The translations under genes and the position numbers were made by a program. Shown piece after piece: positions 7,395 through 14,912 of a stretch of 22,045 nt of DNA. The DNA comes from Marinilabiliales bacterium. Lineage in GTDB: Bacteria; Bacteroidota; Bacteroidia; Bacteroidales; F082. The notes under the pieces were generated by a model, which saw only the letters and a program-made list of their open reading frames with translations, searched no databases and had not been told where the DNA came from. The stretch spans positions 20,430 through 42,474 of the forward strand of contig PKSW01000409.1 in assembly GCA_002869465.1 (NCBI GenBank), in the 5' to 3' direction. Position 1 is the first letter of the stretch, and each line of letters begins with the position of its first letter.

Positions 7395-7424
7395 TCATCC
7401 AGGTGGACAGGTTTAGCTCCCTGG
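7380..7424. repeat. Second, partial copy of the palindromic repeat
   Basis: CCTGGATGAAT (7380-7390), centre GG, ATTCATCCAGG (7393-7403), then 8 extra bases, then TTTAGCTCCCTG. The core palindrome and the right flank equal those at 4835-4870 apart from the centre base and the insertion (TGGACAGG, which repeats the preceding CAGG). The left outer arm is missing. The two copies bracket katG. Confidence 0.75.
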
Positions 7425-7451
7425 TAGCATTAATTAAATAAGAGAAATTTA

Positions 7452-7823
7452 ATGAAAAGACGAAATGAATATGAATTACCTCAAGCCATTCAAGAATGGG
7501 GTTGTAAATTTCACCATATTGGGATTCCTACAAATGAAAAAAAAATGAATGAAGATTACCTTGAAAAATTCAAATTTTCAGTATCTGGTTTTTCAGAAAG
7601 TCCTTTTGGTGTTGAATGGATGAGATTTGAGAATGATTGCAAAATGCCAGATTTAATTAAAAATATACCGCATTTAGCTTTCGTTGTGGATGACCTGGAT
7701 TTCGAATTGAAGACTCGGAATTTCAAAATACTGATAGAGCCCAATCCACCGATGGAAGGAATAAGGGTAGCAATGATAGAACATAATGGTGCACCAGTAG
7801 AATTGATGGAGTTTAAAAAATAA
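7452..7823 (+). CDS. VOC-superfamily (glyoxalase/bleomycin-resistance-like) protein
   Basis: This 123-residue protein has the two beta-alpha-beta-beta-beta halves of a vicinal-oxygen-chelate domain. The first strand is FHHIGIPT (residues 20-27, possible metal ligand H22). The second half begins with IPHLAFVVDDLD (H74) and ends with GAPVELMEF (E117 and E120). These positions match the usual His/His/Glu metal sites of the superfamily. Members include isomerases, dioxygenases and antibiotic-binding proteins; the reaction here cannot be told. It begins at the ATG at 7452, close behind the second repeat copy. Size and motifs fit an intact gene, although the two genes after it are damaged. Confidence 0.78.
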   Translation: MKRRNEYELPQAIQEWGCKFHHIGIPTNEKKMNEDYLEKFKFSVSGFSESPFGVEWMRFENDCKMPDLIKNIPHLAFVVDDLDFELKTRNFKILIEPNPPMEGIRVAMIEHNGAPVELMEFKK

Positions 7824-7960
7824 TTTTCAACTGCAGCGAATATGGGATATATGCGGCGGCGGCTTGGACTTCGCCTCATTTGCATCCGGCAAACGTCATA
7901 TATTCCTGGAACGCTATGAGCAAGTTAATAAAAGTACACGTCTTATAATCATATGACATC

Positions 7961-9006
7961 ATGACAAAAAAAACAACGAAAAGAATCATCAGAATCGCAT
8001 TGCTTGTTGGAACCGTAATCTCCATTTCTACGTACCATGGATATTGGTAAAGGCTTGGATACGGCCACTGCCCGATACAGTCCAGGAACAATTAGATGAA
8101 GCTATCGGGCTTGGGTTTGATGGAATTATTGTGCACGTGGACCAGGCAGGGAAGCCTCCGGGGTTTTATGCCGCAGGCTGGCACGACCGAAAAAAGAAAA
8201 TACCTGCCAATCCGAATGCCTTATTCAAAATTGCCAGTATTAGCAAACTATACGATGCTGTTGCCATCACCAAATTTGTGCATGATGGGCAATTGTCATT
8301 GGATAAAACGCTTGCTGATTACTTTCCGGAATTGGTGGGAAGAATTGAAAATGCAGAAGAAATTACGCTGAGAATGATGGTGCAGCACCGAAGCGGCATT
8401 CCCAATTTAACTGATACCCCAAACTTTTGGTCAAACCCACCAGAAAACAGTAAAAAAGCGCTTGAACGCGTACTTGATTTACCGGCTAATTTTGAACCCG
8501 GTGAACACTTTGAATATTCAAACACGAATTATTTGTTGATTTCCGAACTCATCGAAAAGATAACCGGGTCTGGCAAATTCGAATACATCAGGGAGGAAAT
8601 TTTGACCCCTCTTGGGCTCAAAAATACTTTCGGCTCGGTTCATGAAGTAAATATCGACGATGTGATGAGTGGTTATTATGTTGGCATTGAGGAGGACATA
8701 AAGACTTCTGAATATGGATCAAAGCTCACCTCAATGATTGCCACTGCCGAAGACGTGGGTATTTTTTTGCGGGCATTAAACGATGGCTCTTTGTTCGAAG
8801 AAGATGAACAGGAAATCTATTCCTCAATATACGTGTACGAACATACGGGTCTGATGCCCGGCTATCAGAGCATTGCCAAATACCACAAGCACATCGACGC
8901 AGTTGTTATTCAATTTGTTAATACAACTGATTTTAATGGATACGAATGGAATTTATCAGAGATCGTATATAATCGCATTGTAAAAATATTGAGAAGAAAA
9001 AAATAG
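7961..9006 (+). pseudogene. Class C beta-lactamase-like serine hydrolase, split by a 1-base frameshift
   Basis: An ATG at 7961 opens a 29-codon frame (MTKKTTKRIIRIALLVGTV...HGYW) that looks like a signal or membrane anchor and stops at 8048-8050. The body continues one frame away as VKAWIRPLPDTVQEQL. Restoring one G at 8047 (TGG-GTA) joins them into GYW-VKAWIRPLPD, as expected of this family. The body is otherwise complete: S-x-x-K as S65-ISK68 in KIASISKL, Y-x-N as Y158-S-N160, and H267-T-G in place of KTG (numbered from the TTG at 8044). These are the penicillin-binding/beta-lactamase motifs of the serine beta-lactamase-like family of peptidases and esterases. Without repair, the body could only start at TTG 8044, overlapping the stop, and would lack export. 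Either a real mutation or a sequencing error. Confidence 0.8.
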
Positions 9007-9021
9007 CTCATAACACTGTAA

Positions 9022-9298
9022 ATGAACATATTCCAGGCAATACGAAGCTAATTCACCTGAAGCATACGTGGAGCAACTTGAAGATGATTTGAGAAAAACC
9101 AAATTGAAAGAGATAAGGGAAATTATACTTTCAAATGGACTATGTTTAACGGAAGATATAGAATACAAGATGTTATGTTACCATCATGGTCAAATAAGCC
9201 TGTTTCATCTCAATGCACAAAAAAACTGTGTAAGCCTGTATGTTGGAAATATTGACAAAATCAATGGATCGCGAAAACGATTCAATATGGGAGCATGA
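9022..9298 (+). pseudogene. DUF1801-like (YdhG-type) protein, frameshifted and shortened
   Basis: The ATG at 9022 gives MNIFQ. After one extra base at 9037 the frame becomes QYEANSPEAYVEQLEDDLRKTKLKEIREII and so on; read straight, the ATG frame stops at 9049. The segment EDIEYKMLCYHHGQISLFHLNAQKN followed by VSLYVGNIDKI is the strongly conserved centre of DUF1801-type proteins. The expected C-terminal part (a CIR-like strand and a last helix) is missing: the frame stops at 9296-9298, and a faint continuation is seen only past that stop. A start at GTG 9068 would lack the N-terminus. So this is probably a decayed gene with damage at both ends, right behind another frameshifted gene. The function of DUF1801 proteins is poorly known. 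Nothing else was seen in 9299-9371. Confidence 0.6.
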
Positions 9299-9371
9299 GA
9301 GGAAATACGGGCTGTTAAATTCTCCATCATAAAACCAGAACAACTATTAAACAAACCATCATTTTAATTCA

Positions 9372-9379
9372 TAACTTTG
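9372..9379 (+). promoter_or_regulatory. Putative -7 promoter box (TAACTTTG) for the GlcNAc-kinase-like gene
   Basis: Exact TAnnTTTG match 19 bases before the ATG at 9399, separating the kinase gene from the damaged genes upstream. No clear -33 element. Confidence 0.48.
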
Positions 9380-9398
9380 TGTTCAATTCATACATCTC

Positions 9399-10241
9399 AT
9401 GATATTGTTAATTGACAGCGGCTCCACCAATACCCACTTCGTTTTGCTCGATAAGGAGGGTAATTATGAAGAATATTCGTGCAAAGGCTTCAATCCATAT
9501 TATTATAACAAGAACGAATTTTACGACCTGCTCCGCAACGAACTCTATTTTAAAGTAAAAGGGAAAGGCATCCGACAGGTATTTTATTATGGATCCGGCT
9601 GTTCGTCAGATTCAAATTGCGAACTGGTGGAAAGCACATTAACACGTTTTTTTCCATCTGCAGAAATCCAGGTGGAACATGACCTGTTTGGGGCAGCAAT
9701 GGCCCTTTTTGGGCATAAAAGAGGCATCGCATGTATTTTGGGAACGGGTTCCAATTCTTGTCTCTGGGATGGGGAACGTATTATTGAAAACGTGCCTTCA
9801 TTGGGATATGTATTAGGAGATGAAGGCAGCGGCACTTACCTCGGCAAAATAATCCTGACTGCCATTTTATCAAATGAAGCAGACCCAAAGATCGCCAGGG
9901 CATTTTACCGTGAATATAACCTCAGTTTTTCATCCACCCTTGAAAGAATTTACCACGATCCCTATCCAAATCTCTTTTTTTCGGGCTTAAGTGAGTTTGT
10001 AAAAAAACATATTGATCATCCGTGGTGCCAACAGATGGTCAAACAGAATTTTACAGATTTTGTTGATAAGCAGGTCTCAAAATACTCTACATACCAAACA
10101 TCGCCCGTATCATTTATCGGTTCGGTCGCTTTTCATTTCCAGGATTTACTGGAGGAAGTACTGGATGCCAATAATATTACTTTCGGGAAGGTAATGAAAA
10201 ACCCGATGGATGGGCTTATAAATTATCATTTAAATACCTGA
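9399..10241 (+). CDS. N-acetylglucosamine-kinase-like ASKHA (BadF/BadG type) kinase
   Basis: This 280-residue protein belongs to the ASKHA fold. Seen in order: phosphate-1 loop LIDSGSTNTHFVL (D6), the segment YYGSGCSS, EHDLFGAA with D95 as the likely catalytic base, phosphate-2 loop LGTGSNS (115-120), LGDEGSGTYLG (139-149) and the adenosine motif SFIGSVAFHF near the C-terminus. This is the arrangement of the GlcNAc-kinase / BadF ATPase family widespread in Bacteroidota, probably salvaging amino sugars from cell-wall turnover, though the substrate is inferred. The last 26 bases overlap the 3' end of miaA on the other strand, so the two genes share sequence tail to tail. The ATG fits the promoter box upstream. 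Confidence 0.85.
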   Translation: MILLIDSGSTNTHFVLLDKEGNYEEYSCKGFNPYYYNKNEFYDLLRNELYFKVKGKGIRQVFYYGSGCSSDSNCELVESTLTRFFPSAEIQVEHDLFGAAMALFGHKRGIACILGTGSNSCLWDGERIIENVPSLGYVLGDEGSGTYLGKIILTAILSNEADPKIARAFYREYNLSFSSTLERIYHDPYPNLFFSGLSEFVKKHIDHPWCQQMVKQNFTDFVDKQVSKYSTYQTSPVSFIGSVAFHFQDLLEEVLDANNITFGKVMKNPMDGLINYHLNT

Positions 10242-11124
10242 TAATCTGCTCTTTATTTTTAGGATTGAACCATACGATCTCCGGGTCTTTTTTAAACCAG
10301 GTCATTTGTCTTTTGGCGAACCGCCTTGTATTGGTTTTGATTTTGGTAATTGCCTCTTCCCATGTCATGTGCCCTTCCAGATAAGCAAATAATTCCTTGT
10401 AGCCCACCGTATTTAAGGCATTCTGATTTTTATTGGGATGAACAGATTCAGCTTCTTTAAGCCAGCCCCTTTTCATCATCTCATCGGTTCTCATGTGAAT
10501 TCTTTCGTTGAGGAGTTTCCTGTCCAATTCCAATCCCATTTTAATAATATTGAAAGATCGGGGTTTTGCCTTGTTTGTTCGTAAAGAAGAATATGTTTTT
10601 CCGGTTTGCAAACAAACTTCAATCGCCCTTAGAAGACGCTTCGGGTTATTTACATCCACCACTTTATAGTATTCAGGATCCAGGGTTTTGAGTTTTTCCC
10701 TAAGGGCTTCGATACCATGCGCCTGATATAATAAATTCAGCTCCTTGCGCAAGGCTTTATCCGGGTCTGGTAATTCATCAATCCCATGACATACCGCATT
10801 TACATACAGGCCTGAACCACCGACCATGATCATTTGGTCATATATTTTCCATTTTTCTTCTATCAACTGCAATACATCGCGCTCAAACTGCGACACATTA
10901 TAATTATCTTTGATAGACAAATTACCAACAAAATGGTGGGGTACTAGCTCAAGTTGCTCTTTCGTGGGTGCTGCTGTTCCGATGGGAATTTCTTTATAAA
11001 ATTGCCTCGAATCCGCTGAAATGATCTCAGTGTTCAGTATTTGTGCCAGTTCAAGGGCCAGGTCAGTTTTCCCGGAAGCGGTAGGTCCGACCAGCACGAT
11101 CAGTGTTTTTTTGTCAGAAGCCAA
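10216..11124 (-). CDS. miaA: tRNA dimethylallyltransferase MiaA
   Basis: This 302-residue enzyme puts a dimethylallyl group on A37 of tRNAs that read UNN codons. The Walker A loop is GPTASGKT (13-20), followed by ISADSRQFYKEIPIGTAAPT (the dimethylallyl/tRNA-binding region), MVGGSGLYVNAV, and the C-terminal KTNTRRFAKRQMTWFKKDPEIVWF, all typical of MiaA. The start is TTG at 11124: upstream in this frame there are stops within the cca gene, and the first in-frame ATG lies far past the Walker loop. It begins 4 bases after the cca stop, so the two form a tRNA-maturation operon. Its end overlaps the convergent kinase gene by 26 bases. Confidence 0.96.
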   Translation of the reverse strand: MASDKKTLIVLVGPTASGKTDLALELAQILNTEIISADSRQFYKEIPIGTAAPTKEQLELVPHHFVGNLSIKDNYNVSQFERDVLQLIEEKWKIYDQMIMVGGSGLYVNAVCHGIDELPDPDKALRKELNLLYQAHGIEALREKLKTLDPEYYKVVDVNNPKRLLRAIEVCLQTGKTYSSLRTNKAKPRSFNIIKMGLELDRKLLNERIHMRTDEMMKRGWLKEAESVHPNKNQNALNTVGYKELFAYLEGHMTWEEAITKIKTNTRRFAKRQMTWFKKDPEIVWFNPKNKEQIIRYLNDNL

Positions 11125-11128
11125 ATTT

Positions 11129-12568
11129 CTAAATTTCCGGGGTTTTGATATATTTCTTTACTGTCATGCCTTTTTTTGTGGCCAATTCGATCAGGTATTT
11201 ATAGGCTTCTTCGAAATTATTCTGAATATCGCCATCCAGTATGGCCTCCCTTATCGCGGTTTTCAGATCACCAACTACTTTTGACGGTTTCAGATCAAAT
11301 GTTTCCATGATGATTTCCCCACTCACGGGTGGCTGCCAGTTCCGGAGCCTGTCCATCTCTTCCACCTCTCTCAGTTTCTCACGAACCAGTTCGAAGTTAC
11401 TCAGGTATCTTTTTACTTTCGCATCATTTTTAGAGGTGATATCGGCTTCACATAATTGCATCAGGTCGTCAATATCGTTACCCGCTTCAAATAACAATCT
11501 CCTGACAGCCGAATCCGTAATATGATCTTCAGAAAGCACGATAGGCCTCAAATGCAACATCACCATTTTTTGCACATATTTCATCCGGTCGTTCATCGGT
11601 AATTTCAGAAATTTGAAAATGCGCGGCACCATTTTGGCGCCGATGAATTCGTGCCCGTGAAAGGTCCAGCCCACCTGTGGATCATACCTTTTGGTAACGG
11701 GTTTGGCAATGTCGTGTAACAAAGCACTCCAGCGCAACCAGAGATTATCAGACTTTTCCGCCAGGTTATCAAGAACCTGAAGTGTGTGATAGAAATTATC
11801 TTTATGTGCATTTTTATTGATCACTTCAACACCTTTCAAATCGACGAATTGCGGAAAGATGATCTTCAACAAGCCTGTTTCTTCCAATAATTTAAAGCCT
11901 GTCGATGGTTTTTTTGACATCACGATCAAATTCAGTTCATCCAACACACGTTCCTTCGAAACGATGGTTATGCGGTTCTTATTCCTGACAATAGCTTCGT
12001 AGGTATTTTTCGCAATGGTAAAATCCAACTGTGTGGAAAAGCGGATAGCGCGCATCATCCTGAGTGGATCATCTGAAAATGTAATATCAGGGTCAAGTGG
12101 GGTTTTGATCACTTTATTTTTGAGGTCCTCCAGCCCATTAAAAGGGTCGATCAGGTTCCCGTAATCTTTTTTCTGCAAACTAATTGAAAGTGCATTGATG
12201 GTGAAATCCCTGCGTTTCTGGTCGTCATCAAGACTGCCATTTTCGACGATGGGTTTTCTTGAATCCCGTCGGTATGATTCTTTCCGTGCCCCAACAAATT
12301 CCAACTCCCACTCCCCTTTTCGTACCATGGCTGTCCCGAAGTTCTTGAAATATTTGGCGCTCGATCCGGAGCCCATTTTAGCTGCCACTTTCCGTGCAAA
12401 TGCAATACCGCTGCCCAGCACCACAAAATCAACATCTTTTGAGGTTCTTTCAAGGATCAGATCTCTTACGTAACCACCAATTACAAATACTTTGGTATTG
12501 GTTTCCCTGCCAACTTCAGAGACCATTACAAAGATTTCATCTTGTAATTTGTAAGCTAAATTTTCCAT
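11129..12568 (-). CDS. cca: CCA tRNA nucleotidyltransferase with HD domain
   Basis: This 479-residue class II nucleotidyltransferase adds or repairs the 3' CCA end of tRNAs. The head carries GGYVRDLIL (31-39) and the metal-binding D45-V-D47; RRDFTINALS (119-128) and the RNA-binding segment DDPLRMMRAIRF (166-177) follow. The tail has an HD phosphohydrolase domain with LLHDIAKP (H285, D286). Such cca/poly(A)-polymerase proteins with an HD tail are common in Bacteroidota. CCA-adding and poly(A) polymerases are hard to tell apart by eye; the single copy next to miaA favours tRNA maturation. ATG at 12568 keeps the full head domain. It is transcribed ahead of miaA with a 4-base gap. Confidence 0.92.
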   Translation of the reverse strand: MENLAYKLQDEIFVMVSEVGRETNTKVFVIGGYVRDLILERTSKDVDFVVLGSGIAFARKVAAKMGSGSSAKYFKNFGTAMVRKGEWELEFVGARKESYRRDSRKPIVENGSLDDDQKRRDFTINALSISLQKKDYGNLIDPFNGLEDLKNKVIKTPLDPDITFSDDPLRMMRAIRFSTQLDFTIAKNTYEAIVRNKNRITIVSKERVLDELNLIVMSKKPSTGFKLLEETGLLKIIFPQFVDLKGVEVINKNAHKDNFYHTLQVLDNLAEKSDNLWLRWSALLHDIAKPVTKRYDPQVGWTFHGHEFIGAKMVPRIFKFLKLPMNDRMKYVQKMVMLHLRPIVLSEDHITDSAVRRLLFEAGNDIDDLMQLCEADITSKNDAKVKRYLSNFELVREKLREVEEMDRLRNWQPPVSGEIIMETFDLKPSKVVGDLKTAIREAILDGDIQNNFEEAYKYLIELATKKGMTVKKYIKTPEI

Positions 12569-12573
12569 CGGGG

Positions 12574-12581
12574 CAAAAGTA
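12574..12581 (-). promoter_or_regulatory. Putative -7 promoter box (TACTTTTG) for cca-miaA
   Basis: Exact TAnnTTTG on the minus strand, but only 5 bases before the ATG at 12568. Transcription from it would give a leaderless or nearly leaderless cca message. It could equally be chance. Confidence 0.3.
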
Positions 12582-12660
12582 CTAAAGAAAGATGAGTTTA
12601 TTTCTTATTGAGTTTAATTCAAAATTATTAAAAATCATGCTGTTCTATGACAGGGGTTTG

Positions 12661-12668
12661 TATATTTG
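12661..12668 (+). promoter_or_regulatory. Putative -7 promoter box (TATATTTG) for the dehydrogenase gene
   Basis: Exact TAnnTTTG 34 bases before the ATG at 12703, in the 134-bp divergent space between cca and this gene. A leader of roughly 25-30 bases would follow. Confidence 0.48.
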
Positions 12669-12702
12669 TTCGATTCATTTTAACCTGACAATAAATTAGA
12701 TT

Positions 12703-13899
12703 ATGGCAAAAAGAACTATTGTAGCTTTACCCGGTGACGGCATCGGAAAAGCAGTATTGGACGAAACCATCAGAGTACTGGATGCAGCTGGATTTGATGC
12801 TGAATATGTGGAAGCTGACATTGGGTGGGAATTCTGGAAAAGCGAAGGCAACCCCTTACCCGACAGAACCATTGAATTGCTAAAGAAACACAAAATAGGT
12901 CTTTTTGGCGCCATTACTTCCAAACCCAAAGACGAAGCTTTTGAAGAGCTGGCACCTGAACTGAAAGAAAAAGGACTTGTTTATTCGTCTCCCATTGTTG
13001 GTCTCAGGCAATTATTCGGACTGGATATTTGCATGCGTCCGTGCCATACTTACAAAGGCAATCCTTTAAATTTCATCCGCAGGGGTGTTGGTGATGCTAT
13101 TGAAGAGCCACTGGTTGATGTGGTTATTTTCCGTCAGAATACGGAAGGTCTTTACGGTGGTGTTGAGTGGACCAATCCACCCACCCAGGTGTATGATGCG
13201 TTAATGACACATCCAAAGTTCAAAAAGAATTTTGGCAGTACCCCAAAAGAAGAGATATCTATTTCTACGCGGATATTTACTAAAAAAGCCACCGAGCGGA
13301 TTTTACGCGCTGCTTTCGAACATGCTAAAAACTATGGCTATAAATCGGTAACGGTTTGTGAAAAACCCAATGTCATCCGTGAAACCTCCGGTATGATGTA
13401 CAAACGGGCGCTGGAAATGCAGAAAAATGAATACCCTGATATCCAGTTATGGAATACCAATATTGACGCACAAATGATGTGGCTCACCAAAAATCCTGAA
13501 GATTACGGTGTTATCGTTGCCGGAAACATGTTTGGCGATATCGTGTCTGACGGTTTTGCCGGACTGATCGGCGGTTTGGGATTTGCCTGTTCAGCACAAT
13601 TCAATCCTGAAACAGGGGTTGGTGTTTTCGAACCTACCCATGGTTCAGCTCCTAAATATGCCGATTATGAAACATCTATCGTAAATCCAATCGCTATGGT
13701 TGAATCTGCTTGTATGATGCTGGATTTTATCAAGGAAAATGAAATGGCAGCGAAGATCAGGAAAGCAGTTGCCGAAGTAGTGAGCGAAGGCAAAGTACGC
13801 ACCTATGACATGATGAAAATGCGCGGACAGGCAGATGTGGTTGAAAAAGGAGCTGCATCAACCCAACAAATGGCTGATGCCATAATTGCCAAACTTTAA
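12703..13899 (+). CDS. Isocitrate/isopropylmalate-family dehydrogenase, probably isocitrate dehydrogenase
   Basis: This 398-residue beta-decarboxylating dehydrogenase probably oxidises isocitrate to 2-oxoglutarate in the citric acid cycle. Motifs: LPGDGIG (9-15), substrate-binding arginines in LRQLFGLDICMRP (R102, R112) and IFRQNTEGLYGGVE (R144, NTEG 146-149), lysine in EKPNV (K221), the metal-binding aspartates in NTNIDAQMM, MFGDIVSD and D283, and EPTHGSAPKYA (310-320). NTEG and the long RQNTEG loop favour isocitrate over isopropylmalate, and no leu genes are nearby. APKYA (K318, Y319) resembles the NADP-specific E. coli enzyme, while the overall layout is that of NAD-type proteins, so the cofactor is undecided. 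The HD-family gene follows 12 bases after the stop, on the same strand. Confidence 0.87.
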   Translation: MAKRTIVALPGDGIGKAVLDETIRVLDAAGFDAEYVEADIGWEFWKSEGNPLPDRTIELLKKHKIGLFGAITSKPKDEAFEELAPELKEKGLVYSSPIVGLRQLFGLDICMRPCHTYKGNPLNFIRRGVGDAIEEPLVDVVIFRQNTEGLYGGVEWTNPPTQVYDALMTHPKFKKNFGSTPKEEISISTRIFTKKATERILRAAFEHAKNYGYKSVTVCEKPNVIRETSGMMYKRALEMQKNEYPDIQLWNTNIDAQMMWLTKNPEDYGVIVAGNMFGDIVSDGFAGLIGGLGFACSAQFNPETGVGVFEPTHGSAPKYADYETSIVNPIAMVESACMMLDFIKENEMAAKIRKAVAEVVSEGKVRTYDMMKMRGQADVVEKGAASTQQMADAIIAKL

Positions 13900-13911
13900 C
13901 ATGCAATAGCT

Positions 13912-14463
13912 ATGACACAAGAATTATTATCGCTATGGCCTGAACTGGAATGGATAAAAGATGAAGATCTGCGAGAAAAAACTGCCAGAACATGGCAACT
14001 GGCGCTGGAAAGAAGCGTTTTAACGCCTAATGATCTGAATCGAATACCCTTTACTTTGCTGTGCGGCCCCGACCTGAAAGTTACATTCATGGACCATAAA
14101 AGGTCGGTAGTACATATTGCAAGGGATGCAGGCAATAAAATAAACGAAATGTACCATGGTGAACTTCCGGTCAACATGGATGTGCTGATCGCCGGCGCCA
14201 TTCTCGCCGATGTTGCCAAATTGCTGGAATACGTCCTGGATGAGAATGGCAAAGCCATACAAGGTACTTATGGAAAATATTTAAGGCATCCTTTTTCCGG
14301 GGTGAGCTTGGCTGAAGAAGCAGGTGTTCCGGCCGAGGTTTGTCATATTATTGCCACCCATGCAGGGGAAGGAAATATGGTAAAAAGAACCACGGAGGCT
14401 TATATTGTGCATCACGCTGATTTTATGACCTTCTTGCCATTTAAGGAAAGGCTTATTGTTTAA
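13912..14463 (+). CDS. HD-family phosphohydrolase-like protein with altered HD doublet
   Basis: This 183-residue protein has the layout of a small HD-superfamily hydrolase: first His in DHKRSVVHIA (H62), a helix AGAILADVAKLLEY where most relatives have LxHDxGK, then RHPFSG (H126), VCHIIATHAGEG (H145, H150) and VHHADF (H168, D170). The histidine of the HD doublet is replaced by alanine (A99-D100). The codons (ctc gcc gat gtt) leave no doubt about the reading. The family acts on nucleotides or other phosphoesters in the cytoplasm, but loss of this metal ligand could mean a changed or lost activity. It lies 12 bases behind the dehydrogenase and is probably co-transcribed with it. It ends 9 bases before the convergent zinc-ribbon gene. 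Confidence 0.78.
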   Translation: MTQELLSLWPELEWIKDEDLREKTARTWQLALERSVLTPNDLNRIPFTLLCGPDLKVTFMDHKRSVVHIARDAGNKINEMYHGELPVNMDVLIAGAILADVAKLLEYVLDENGKAIQGTYGKYLRHPFSGVSLAEEAGVPAEVCHIIATHAGEGNMVKRTTEAYIVHHADFMTFLPFKERLIV

Positions 14464-14472
14464 CAGGGAAGT

Positions 14473-14826
14473 TCAAATTTCTTTGTTTACCACAAGTGCG
14501 AAGAAATCTTTATCGAGAGGAAGGTATCCATGCTCAAAACAAAAGTAGTATACCTTTCCTTCTTTCGTTTTATAAATATTTGTAAAATACTTAAAATTAA
14601 ATCCTTTGGAAACGAGGGTGTGCTTTTTCACTTTGGCTTTTCCATCCGGGGTTAGCGCTTTTAAAATACGTCGGTTTTTTCGTAAAATGCGGTTTACGTT
14701 GCGCATGTAGGCCGATTCGTCTTTGTTAAGACGATTGTTGTAAGTATTCCTGCATTGATCAGAGCAAAATTTCTTATCTACCCTGCCCATTAAACGGGTT
14801 CCGCATTCAAGACAATTATGGTCCAT
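14473..14826 (-). CDS. Small zinc-ribbon protein (DUF2116-like)
   Basis: This 117-residue protein starts with a four-cysteine zinc ribbon: C5 and C8 in NCLECGTRL, then C21 and C25 in KKFCSDQCRNTYNNR. A basic middle part (MRNVNRILRKNRRILKAL) and a conserved C-terminal part (YKTKEGKVYYFCFEHGYLPLDKDFFALV) follow. Proteins of this build are widespread in Bacteroidota and uncharacterised; nucleic-acid or ribosome binding would be a guess. The ATG at 14826 was chosen over the ATG at 14874, because the latter lies in the loop of a terminator hairpin and a promoter box sits between the two. It is convergent with the HD-family gene. Confidence 0.8.
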   Translation of the reverse strand: MDHNCLECGTRLMGRVDKKFCSDQCRNTYNNRLNKDESAYMRNVNRILRKNRRILKALTPDGKAKVKKHTLVSKGFNFKYFTNIYKTKEGKVYYFCFEHGYLPLDKDFFALVVNKEI

Positions 14827-14843
14827 TGGGTCGCGTTTTTGCT

Positions 14844-14851
14844 CAAAGTTA
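14844..14851 (-). promoter_or_regulatory. Putative -7 promoter box (TAACTTTG) for the zinc-ribbon gene
   Basis: Exact TAnnTTTG on the minus strand, 17 bases before the ATG at 14826, directly after the T-tract of the upstream terminator. The order terminator, promoter, gene decides the start codon. Confidence 0.5.
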
Positions 14852-14887
14852 AAAAAAATCCGCTCCGTGAACATTTACGAAGCGGAC
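14849..14887 (-). terminator. Rho-independent terminator of the CxxCH/T9SS gene
   Basis: On the minus strand TCCGCT (14886-14881) pairs with AGCGGA (14864-14859), plus three inner pairs after one mismatch, with an 8-base loop, followed by a run of eight T (14858-14851). It lies 26 bases after the stop of the gene ending at 14913. Confidence 0.82.
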
Positions 14888-14912
14888 TTTCATATTTTTA
14901 GTCAACTAATTA

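Noticed and set aside
8044..8050. Programmed -1 frameshift or stop/restart in the serine hydrolase
   Set aside because: No slippery heptamer or downstream stem seen, and restart would need a TTG overlapping the stop; a one-base deletion is simpler.
7876..8091. Minus-strand ORF opposite the start of the serine hydrolase
   Set aside because: Low-complexity hydrophobic translation of the signal-peptide region on the other strand; no supporting start signal.
13896..14258. 120-codon minus-strand ORF opposite the HD-family gene
   Set aside because: Shadow frame: serine-rich with no motif, while the plus strand carries a recognisable family protein.
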